The position numbers and the translations under genes are program-made. A DNA stretch of 20,696 nucleotides, taken from the NCBI GenBank assembly GCA_002343825.1, contig DDSL01000091.1, forward strand, positions 5,833-26,528, given 5' to 3'. Source of the DNA: Chthonomonas sp. UBA2391 (GTDB lineage: Bacteria; Armatimonadota; Fimbriimonadia; Fimbriimonadales; Fimbriimonadaceae). Below the pieces are notes generated by a model, which worked only from the letters and a program-made list of their open reading frames with translations, made no database searches and was not told the DNA's origin. Below, one piece after another: positions 15,379-20,696 of the stretch; position 1 is the stretch's first letter; the number at the start of each line of letters is the position of its first letter.

Positions 15379-16017
15379 CTATCGCTTGGCGTTCATGGTC
15401 TTGATCGTGGGTTCGGTCAAGTCGTTTGCACCATACGGGGCGACCGTCGATTCGATCACGACGGTGAATCCTTGCGTCTTAGCGGTGTCGCGCAGAGCAA
15501 GCCGAGCGGCTTCCAGGGTCTCTTGGCGGAGCTTGGTCTCGAGCTGAGACATCTCACCCTGCATCTCTTGGTCCCAGCGTGGAAGGATGCGCTCGGCGAC
15601 CGTGCGGGCTCGATCGGCAAAGTCGCGCAGAGCCATTTGCTCGGCCTCGGTCTGGTTGGTCTTTTGCAAGATCTCGTTGCGCCGCTTGTCCGAGTCGATG
15701 ACTTCCTTCTTGATCTTTTCGATCTCTGCCTTATCCGCTTCGGTGGGGGTTGGCTTCAGACTGAGTTCGCGCAGCTTTGCGGCCTGATCCAGGGTGAGGA
15801 TGCGATAGGTATTGACGAAGTTCAGCAGATCCTCTCGGACCGCGAGGGCGTTCTGAAGGTCTTGGTTTGCCTTTCGTCCCCGGTCACTCTCGTTCAAGAC
15901 CCGGTTGAGGTCCACCACGCCGGTCTTTTCCTGGGCTGGCTGAAAGCCCGAAAGCATCATGAAGCCGATGCTTCCTGCGGCGACGATCCAGCCCATCCAT
16001 TTTGTGTTGAGTTTCAT
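15379..16017 (-). CDS. OmpH/Skp-family periplasmic chaperone
   Basis: 212 residues. The hydrophobic N-terminus (about 8-24) is a signal sequence or anchor. The mature part begins with K-T-G-V-V-D-L-N-R-V-L-N-E-S, the short strand typical of OmpH/Skp, and continues as a long charged helical hairpin (about 50-175). It ends in the family beta segment F-T-V-V-I-E-S-T-V. Skp trimers hold unfolded outer-membrane proteins in the periplasm and hand them to the BAM complex. The helices are longer than in E. coli Skp (161 residues). AAGGA lies about ten bases before the ATG at 16015-16017. It directly follows bamA (16 bases), the conserved bamA-skp-lpxD order known in many diderms. Confidence 0.88.
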   Translation of the reverse strand: MKLNTKWMGWIVAAGSIGFMMLSGFQPAQEKTGVVDLNRVLNESDRGRKANQDLQNALAVREDLLNFVNTYRILTLDQAAKLRELSLKPTPTEADKAEIEKIKKEVIDSDKRRNEILQKTNQTEAEQMALRDFADRARTVAERILPRWDQEMQGEMSQLETKLRQETLEAARLALRDTAKTQGFTVVIESTVAPYGANDLTEPTIKTMNAKR

Positions 16018-16033
16018 TTCTTTTAAGTCCTTT

Positions 16034-17839
16034 TTAGAAGGAGCCTCCGATGGAGAAGTGAGTGCGGCTCTCTCCTTTGGGAGTGAACCCGAAGTCGATT
16101 CGAATCAGCCCGAGCGGGGTGCGGAATCCGACTCCCGTTCCGTAGCCGAGGTGGAACTTGGCGGTGCGACTTTGTGAGAAGTCGTTAAACGTTCCGTACC
16201 CACCCCAGGCGCCGCCATAGTCGACGAACCCGATGATGTTGAATTGCCGTTGGATCGGGTAGCGATATTCACCCGACGCGGCAAAGACGTTTTTGCCCCA
16301 GAAGCGCTGGTCGTTGTATCCGCGCAGCGAGTCGGCCCCTCCCAAGAAGAACTGTTCGAAGAACGGAACCGTACCGAGGATCGTGCCGTAGCGAGCGCGG
16401 AAAGCGAGGACCTGCCGGGGATTCCCGATCTTGGTCAAGTCTTCGGGGCGCTTGCTGAAGAACGTCTTGTACTCGATTCCGGTCCGGAGGAAGCGGCCCT
16501 TGCCCAGGATGTCGGTGTTGGATCCGACGCTACCCCCGACCCGAGTGATGTTGATGAATGCGGGCTCGATGGTCAGGCGGGTGAAATCCCCTTCCATCGG
16601 GTCGAGGGGCACGTCGCGGCGATCTCGCGAGACCTGAGCCAAGAAGGTCAGGATCGTCCCATCTTGCTGGACGAACTGGTTCCCGGTGAGTCGGAGTTTG
16701 AGCGTCTTAATCTCCTCTCCGCTGAGGCCGACGGTGCCAACGTATTGGCGACCGAAAGGCCGCGACAGACCGATCTGGAAGCCGGTGCGGCGCTCATCGA
16801 ACCGCTCGGAATCGGGCGAATTGTTGTTGTTGAATCCCGAACCGCCGAAGTAACTGAAGACCCGGCTGAAGACTCGGGCCGAGAGTGCGGTGTCGCGCGA
16901 ATCCATGAACGGATTCGAGTAGTCGATGCTGCTGGAGAGGCCCGTTCCGGCGGTGTCTTGTTGCAGGCTGAGGATGATGCTCTGGCCGGTTCCGTTGAAG
17001 TTCGTATCTCCGAAGCGGAGCTGCCCCGCGAGGCGGCTCCGCGGGTCGAGCGAAGCCCCCAGACCAATCTGGCCCGTGTTCAGCTCCTTCAGGTCGAGGT
17101 TCAGGTCGCTTCGACCGGTTCCGGCCAGCGGTTCGGTCGCCTGGATCGATTCAAACCATCCGGTGCTTTCGAGGCGGCGGATGTCGGCGTCCCACTTAAA
17201 GCGGCTATAGGCTTCGCCCGGCTTGGTCTTGATCAGGCGCCGGATGATCGATGGGCGGGTTTTGCGCAGGCCCGTTACGACGATATCGTTGACCTGGCGT
17301 TCGCGGATGACGACGTTGAGGGTCCCCGGGGCTTCTTCCAGCGGATCGATATCGGCCAGGGCAAAGTAACCCTCCTTTTGGTAAAGCTGGGCGATCGCGA
17401 GAACGGTGGGATCGACGGTCCGCAGGTTAAAGACCTGGTCGATTTGCTGGGTGATCTGTTCGCGGATTTTCTCGCTCGGAAAGACGGTGTTGCCCGAGAT
17501 CCGAATCTCCTTGATGACCGGATTCTCGACGACCTCCACAAGCACCTCGTACTCGAATTCGGTGATCGGCCGACCGAAGACGCGGACTTCGCGGAAGAGT
17601 CCGAGATTCTCGATCGAGACGCGGTCCTCTTCGAGCCGGGACTCGCTATAGGCCTGGCCCACGGTGAGGGTCATCGCGGTCAGAACCGAGTTCTGTGGGA
17701 TCGTGCTGAGTCCGCGGATCGTGACACGCTGAACGGTCGGGGTGGCCTGGGCCGATGCCGCTTGGGCAAGAGCGAGTATGAGAAGTGCGGATAGTCCTTT
17801 ATGCAAACGCGATCCCTCCGAGGATGTGCCTTCGGTCAT
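16034..17839 (-). CDS. bamA: Outer membrane protein assembly factor BamA (Omp85), three POTRA domains
   Basis: 601 residues from ATG 17837-17839, chosen because it precedes a normal signal peptide (about 13-30, ending A-Q-A-A-S-A). A longer in-frame start at 17941 would run through a terminator. I count three POTRA domains: about 35-107 (V-Q-R-V-T-I-R-G-L), 108-183 (I-K-E-I-R-I-S-G-N-T-V-F) and 184-255 (N-D-I-V-V-T-G-L). The 16-strand barrel follows (about 256-601). It has the loop-6 R-G-Y motif (506-508, in G-G-A-D-S-L-R-G-Y), E-Y-R-Y-P-I, and a C-terminal Phe as beta-signal. BamA inserts beta-barrel proteins into the outer membrane. E. coli BamA has five POTRAs and about 810 residues, so this is a compact form; TamA also has three, but the skp-lpxD-lpxC neighbours favour BamA. 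Confidence 0.92.
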   Translation of the reverse strand: MTEGTSSEGSRLHKGLSALLILALAQAASAQATPTVQRVTIRGLSTIPQNSVLTAMTLTVGQAYSESRLEEDRVSIENLGLFREVRVFGRPITEFEYEVLVEVVENPVIKEIRISGNTVFPSEKIREQITQQIDQVFNLRTVDPTVLAIAQLYQKEGYFALADIDPLEEAPGTLNVVIRERQVNDIVVTGLRKTRPSIIRRLIKTKPGEAYSRFKWDADIRRLESTGWFESIQATEPLAGTGRSDLNLDLKELNTGQIGLGASLDPRSRLAGQLRFGDTNFNGTGQSIILSLQQDTAGTGLSSSIDYSNPFMDSRDTALSARVFSRVFSYFGGSGFNNNNSPDSERFDERRTGFQIGLSRPFGRQYVGTVGLSGEEIKTLKLRLTGNQFVQQDGTILTFLAQVSRDRRDVPLDPMEGDFTRLTIEPAFINITRVGGSVGSNTDILGKGRFLRTGIEYKTFFSKRPEDLTKIGNPRQVLAFRARYGTILGTVPFFEQFFLGGADSLRGYNDQRFWGKNVFAASGEYRYPIQRQFNIIGFVDYGGAWGGYGTFNDFSQSRTAKFHLGYGTGVGFRTPLGLIRIDFGFTPKGESRTHFSIGGSF

Positions 17840-17871
17840 TCTAGACGAACGGGGACCCTGAGCGTTATCAC
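17840..17871 (-). promoter_or_regulatory. Weak candidate promoter upstream of bamA
   Basis: On the minus strand, about 25 bases before the bamA ATG, the sequence TGTGATAAC gives an extended -10 (TG, one base, GATAAC). There is no good -35 at 17 bases. It lies between the terminator of the upstream gene and bamA, exactly where an independent bamA-lpxC promoter would be needed. Low confidence. Confidence 0.3.
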
Positions 17872-17898
17872 AGGTATCCAGCAAGTCGGGTCCTGACG

Positions 17899-17940
17899 GA
17901 AGAAGAAAAGATGCCCCGGCACTCTTGGAATGCAGGGGCA
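17899..17940 (-). terminator. Intrinsic terminator after the HAF/dockerin-like gene
   Basis: Read on the minus strand, a stem TGCCCC/GGGGCA (arms at 17935-17940 and 17912-17917) extends inward through an A/G mismatch into TGC/GCA. The loop is about nine bases. A T-rich run, TCTTTTCTTCTT, follows immediately. It begins 36 bases after the stop codon at 17977. It should separate the HAF gene transcript from bamA. Confidence 0.72.
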
Positions 17941-17976
17941 CGGTGAATCGAGAAGAACGAAGAAGACGGATTGAGC

Positions 17977-19461
17977 TTATTCGTCGCCGAGGAGATCGAA
18001 GTTGCTGCTGAGGATGATGTAGTCGAAGATCGTGATGACTTCGTCGCGGTCGAGGTCGGCCGCTTCGTTGTAGTTCAGATCTGCGGTGGTGGCATCGAAA
18101 GCGTCGCTGATTTCGATGTAGTCGAAGATGGTGACCTGGTTGTCGTTGTCGACGTCACCGTTGGGCAACGAGGCGTCGACAGTCGTCGGGGCGGAGTGCG
18201 ACAGGGTCACGTTGGGAACGACCTTGCGGAGCCAAGAAACGCCCTTGAATGCGATGTCGTAGGTGCCTTGGAGCTTCGTCTGGAATTGGTAGCTGCCATC
18301 CGGGCGGACCCATGCAGACGTCGTGCGGACGATGTCCAGCGTGCCCGGGTTTCGAATCTCGACAACGGCCGGGATCGGGTAATTGGCAGTGGACGACAGA
18401 TCTTGGAGGGTCAGGGTTCCCGAAACCGACGAGAACTCATTGTCGGGGATCAGCAAGAAGGATCGAAGAGTTGACTCGCCGATCAGACTTGAGACCACGA
18501 TATGGCCGGAATCGTTGATCCCGGTACAGGTTCGGAACTTGATTCCGTCGGGAACGTCAATCGCCAAGTCATTGAGGAGTAGGCCTTGGGAGGTTTGCCA
18601 GACCACGGCAATCGGGTCGATGTTTCGAATGATGGTAGATCCGACCGCTACTCCGGAGTTGTTGATGTCGTAGGCTTCGGTTCCGCTCAGATTTCCTACC
18701 GGCTTCAAGAGTTCGCTTACGGTGCCCGTGCTCAAATCCCAGATCGAAGCGCGCCGGGTGTCGGAGGTCAGATTGCTGGATCGGCCCACCGCGAATCCGA
18801 GATTGTTGAGCGCGTTGGCTTCACCGCGGTCGGTGCCAGCAAGGACCGGCAACTTAGTCGCGCCACCTAGGAAGTTGTAGACCAGCGGCTGGTCGGCAGT
18901 ATCGCCCAAAAGTCGCCCTGCGCCGACGATTTGGTTGTTGTCGTTGATGTCGTTTGCGACCGAAGCGGAGTTCGCCGTACCCGTGGCCAGGTTAAAGGCG
19001 GCGCCGGTGGATTCGTACCGAACGGCCCTTTGACTAGACGAAGTCGAGGAGGTGCGGGCTGAGCCAACGATCGTACCGGCGGTGTTTATCCCCAGCCCCT
19101 CGCTGCGTTCGCCAAGGGTCCCCAAGGTTTGGGCGGTGCTGGTCAAGACATCGAAACGGACCGCGCGCTGACTTCCTGCCGAGCTGGTTGTGCGCGCTCT
19201 ACCGGTGGCGATTTGGCCATTATTGAGGGCCGTGAGACTTCGGGTGGCGCTACCGAGGTTCGGAAGAGTGAAGACGGTGCTCGTCGCGGGGTCGAGAACC
19301 TGGGCGGATCCGAAGATCACGAAGTCGGAGTTGTTGATCTTGGAAGCCGTACTGCTGCCAAGCTCGACGACTCGGTAGAAAGTTTGGGCCGAAGCTGCGA
19401 TGCCCATGGAGAGGACGACGCCAGCGGCGAGGAAGCGGAGGGAGCAATGGGTGTTCAGCAT
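17977..19461 (-). CDS. Secreted HAF-repeat (predicted beta-propeller) protein with dockerin-like C-terminus
   Basis: 494 residues from ATG 19459-19461, with AGGA eight bases upstream. A signal peptide covers residues 1-25 (ending I-A-A-S-A). Seven repeats follow, each with a motif of type hydrophobic-N-[ND/T]-x-G-x-x-V-G. Their Asn residues lie near 43, 80, 126, 173, 219, 267 and 316, spaced about 37-49 apart; this suggests a seven-bladed propeller of the extracellular HAF family. A small beta-sandwich (about 347-432) contains Y-D-I-A-F-K-G-V-S-W-L-R-K. The tail holds two EF-hand loops 33 residues apart, each with Asp at positions 1, 3, 5 and 12 (D-V-D-N-D-N-Q-V-T-I-F-D and D-L-D-R-D-E-V-I-T-I-F-D). 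Such tails bind calcium and, in cellulosome systems, cohesin. The function is unknown; the module order resembles surface proteins I associate with Armatimonadota. Confidence 0.82.
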   Translation of the reverse strand: MLNTHCSLRFLAAGVVLSMGIAASAQTFYRVVELGSSTASKINNSDFVIFGSAQVLDPATSTVFTLPNLGSATRSLTALNNGQIATGRARTTSSAGSQRAVRFDVLTSTAQTLGTLGERSEGLGINTAGTIVGSARTSSTSSSQRAVRYESTGAAFNLATGTANSASVANDINDNNQIVGAGRLLGDTADQPLVYNFLGGATKLPVLAGTDRGEANALNNLGFAVGRSSNLTSDTRRASIWDLSTGTVSELLKPVGNLSGTEAYDINNSGVAVGSTIIRNIDPIAVVWQTSQGLLLNDLAIDVPDGIKFRTCTGINDSGHIVVSSLIGESTLRSFLLIPDNEFSSVSGTLTLQDLSSTANYPIPAVVEIRNPGTLDIVRTTSAWVRPDGSYQFQTKLQGTYDIAFKGVSWLRKVVPNVTLSHSAPTTVDASLPNGDVDNDNQVTIFDYIEISDAFDATTADLNYNEAADLDRDEVITIFDYIILSSNFDLLGDE

Positions 19462-19484
19462 GGGTAATGTCCTGGGGGATTTTT

Positions 19485-19697
19485 TCAACGGGAATCGGAT
19501 GGACGAGAAGAGCCGACTCGGCTATCGCCAGCTCGCCCGGCTTCAGTCAACGTCTCTCCGCTCGAAAGCTGTTGCGCCTTCCCTGGAGTTGAAGGCTCGC
19601 TTGCAGTTGGGGATGCCTTGCCTGCATCGGAGGAGCCACAGCCGAGGCACCCGAAGAGCAACACCATTCCCACCACGCTACAGATTGCGATTTTCAT
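19485..19697 (-). CDS. Small putative lipoprotein
   Basis: 70 residues. It starts M-K-I-A-I-C-S-V-V-G-M-V-L-L-F-G-C-L-G-C-G-S-S-D: a basic residue, a hydrophobic core and a lipobox-like L-F-G-C (Cys17), with a second Cys at 20. The remainder is rich in Ser, Gly, Ala and Pro with no predicted fold. It would be an exported, membrane-tethered short peptide. The stop lies 23 bases before the HAF-repeat gene start, so the pair is probably transcribed together. The ATG at 19695-19697 has only a weak GGAATG upstream. The lipoprotein signal is the sole support for coding, so this could also be an untranslated leader. Confidence 0.5.
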   Translation of the reverse strand: MKIAICSVVGMVLLFGCLGCGSSDAGKASPTASEPSTPGKAQQLSSGETLTEAGRAGDSRVGSSRPSDSR

Positions 19698-19799
19698 GAA
19701 GAGACATTCCGTCGAAGATGTTTCATCATTCGCCGATTTTTTCGAAAATGAGCGATGTCCCGGCGTTGAGGATGTTAAACTTCAGACGAAGGTGGAAAA
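19698..19799. promoter_or_regulatory. Divergent intergenic region with TTTTCGAAAA palindrome
   Basis: This 102-base AT-richer gap must hold the promoters of the minus-strand lipoprotein/HAF pair and of the plus-strand XRE/cupin gene. A perfect 10-base palindrome, TTTTCGAAAA, sits in the middle at 19739-19748, and a shorter GATG-TTT-CATC repeat lies at 19717-19727. Both are possible operators for the adjacent XRE regulator. No clear -35/-10 pair was found on either strand. Confidence 0.35.
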
Positions 19800-20495
19800 T
19801 TGTCTGAAATGAGTGAAGAGAAAGCCATGAACCCACCCCAAATGCCTGCTGGTAAAGATTCCTTGCTTCGAGGCAGGAGGCTCAAGGAAGTGCGGATACG
19901 TGCAGGGTTGACTATACGGGAAGTAGCACGCAACGTCGGGATCGACAAGAACACTCTCCTAGCTCTGGAGGCCGGCAAGCGGGTCCGGGAGTCCACTCTC
20001 ACCCGAGTCTTTAATTACTACGGGGTCTTGCCCGTGATGGAACCGATTGTTGCGGAAGCACGATCGGAGGGTTCTCACTATGCCAAGGATGAGATCCAAC
20101 CTGAGCACTGGTATCGACTTTTTTTGGACAACGTCGAGGAGCCCAGTGAGGTCTCAACGGCAGAGGCTATCCGTGACCCGGCGGTTCGCCGGCGACTAGG
20201 GCGCCAGGGGCTCGCGAGCCAGTTTTTTAAGCGCCTTCCCTGCAACTTGAACCAGGGCCGACTCAAAGCCGCGATTTTCGAAGTCTACGGGCCAAGTGGT
20301 TGGAGCCAACAGCCGAGCGGCGAAGCCTTCATTTATTGCCTCCAGGGTTCCCTCCGGTTCCACATCGGCGAAGAGTCCTTCATCCTAACCCAGGGAGAGT
20401 CGGCCACGATCGACCGAACCGTCCGGCACATGCACGAATTAAACGAGGCATATGGTGAGGGGCCGGCAATCTTCCTCTACGTCCAATGTGACTAA
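19800..20495 (+). CDS. XRE-family transcriptional regulator with C-terminal cupin domain
   Basis: 231 residues. A helix-turn-helix of the XRE type spans about residues 22-80, with T-I-R-E-V-A-R-N-V-G-I-D-K-N-T-L-L-A-L-E-A-G-K-R as helices 2 and 3. A middle segment of ~80 residues has no recognised domain. A cupin_2 barrel spans about 155-230 (G-E-A-F-I-Y-C-L-Q-G-S-L and L-T-Q-G-E-S-A-T-I). The usual H-x-H metal ligands of cupin motif 1 are replaced (W-S-Q-Q-P-S-G-E), while motif 2 keeps R-H-M-H. The family controls small-molecule metabolism or stress genes, with the cupin sensing a ligand. TTG at 19800 has AAGGT six bases upstream; ATG at 19809 is the alternative but its spacing is long. It is divergent from the lipoprotein/HAF pair and may regulate it or itself (inference). 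Confidence 0.87.
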   Translation: MSEMSEEKAMNPPQMPAGKDSLLRGRRLKEVRIRAGLTIREVARNVGIDKNTLLALEAGKRVRESTLTRVFNYYGVLPVMEPIVAEARSEGSHYAKDEIQPEHWYRLFLDNVEEPSEVSTAEAIRDPAVRRRLGRQGLASQFFKRLPCNLNQGRLKAAIFEVYGPSGWSQQPSGEAFIYCLQGSLRFHIGEESFILTQGESATIDRTVRHMHELNEAYGEGPAIFLYVQCD

Positions 20496-20506
20496 CCGAG
20501 GGAGTT

Positions 20507-20580
<74 letters not shown>

Positions 20581-20617
20581 GCAACGCCCGGCGTAAGATC
20601 CCCGTCTCGTCCGAACT

Positions 20618-20696
20618 TGGTGGAGGGGGTAGGATTCGAACCTACGTAGGCGTGCGCCAACGGGTTTACAGCCCGTCCCCTTTAGCCACTCGGGCA
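20618..20696 (-). tRNA. tRNA-Tyr (anticodon GTA), 5' end cut by window edge
   Basis: On the minus strand the sequence begins at U8, so the seven 5' acceptor bases lie outside the window. Visible parts are the D-arm (GCCC, loop, GGG), the anticodon stem ACGGG/CCCGT with loop CTGTAAA (anticodon GTA), a long class II variable arm (GGC, loop, GCC), the T-arm GTAGG/CCTAC with loop TTCGAAT, the 3' acceptor strand CCCCTCC, discriminator A and an encoded CCA (20618-20620). The Tyr-Gly tandem is a common bacterial arrangement, often near tuf; the sequence upstream is not visible. Confidence 0.95.

Noticed and set aside
16244..17794. 516-codon plus-strand open frame antisense to bamA
   Set aside because: It has no recognisable motif. 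The opposite strand encodes a full BamA with signal peptide, POTRAs and beta-signal.
17840..17941. N-terminal extension of bamA to 17941
   Set aside because: It would translate through the terminator hairpin and place 34 unrelated residues before the natural start; the ATG at 17837-17839 precedes a normal signal peptide.

Overview
The window reads as a chromosomal stretch of a diderm (Gram-negative type), GC-rich bacterium. The diderm envelope is shown directly by bamA, an OmpH/Skp-family chaperone, lpxD and lpxC, plus two lipobox proteins and several signal peptides. I suspect Armatimonadota (Fimbriimonadia-like). The main reason is the C-terminal module of the secreted protein at 17977-19461: a small beta domain carrying a W-L-R-K motif, followed by a paired EF-hand (dockerin-like) tail. 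I recall this module from that phylum. The assignment is inference and cannot be proven without a search.

Layout, left to right. (1) 2-3599, plus strand: the tail of a HEAT-repeat protein, rpiB, and two tandem C-terminal processing protease (S41) genes, tightly packed with ATGA overlaps. The first S41 copy has lost both catalytic residues and the second keeps them. (2) 3605-8540, minus strand: a DUF418 membrane protein, a phosphoglycerate mutase, an HtrA/DegP-like protease and a SpoIIIAA/Ycf45-like AAA ATPase with a C-terminal R3H-like end. (3) 8539-10999, plus strand: an SplB-like radical SAM protein and proS of the archaeal/eukaryotic type. The radical SAM gene shares a CATG with the divergent DUF418 gene, so the two annotated start codons overlap. 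(4) 10986-17839, minus strand: an outer-membrane biogenesis block in transcription order bamA, ompH/skp, an unrecognised coiled-coil lipoprotein, lpxD and lpxC, then a UshA-type 5'-nucleotidase. (5) 17977-19697, minus strand: a small putative lipoprotein and a secreted HAF-repeat protein (predicted seven-bladed propeller) with a dockerin-like tail, closed by a good intrinsic terminator. (6) 19800-20495, plus strand: an XRE/cupin regulator. (7) 20507-20696, minus strand: tRNA-Gly(TCC) and a tRNA-Tyr(GTA) cut by the window edge.

Functionally the window is dominated by envelope construction and quality control. BamA and Skp handle outer-membrane proteins, LpxD and LpxC make lipid A, and HtrA and the CTP pair are envelope proteases. 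Around these sit housekeeping genes (rpiB, gpmA, proS, tRNAs). I see no phage, insertion sequence, CRISPR array, toxin-antitoxin or defence locus. The most interesting items are the pseudoprotease/protease pair, the unknown coiled-coil lipoprotein inside the OM-assembly block, the propeller-dockerin protein with its small lipoprotein neighbour, and the overlapping divergent starts at 8538-8541.
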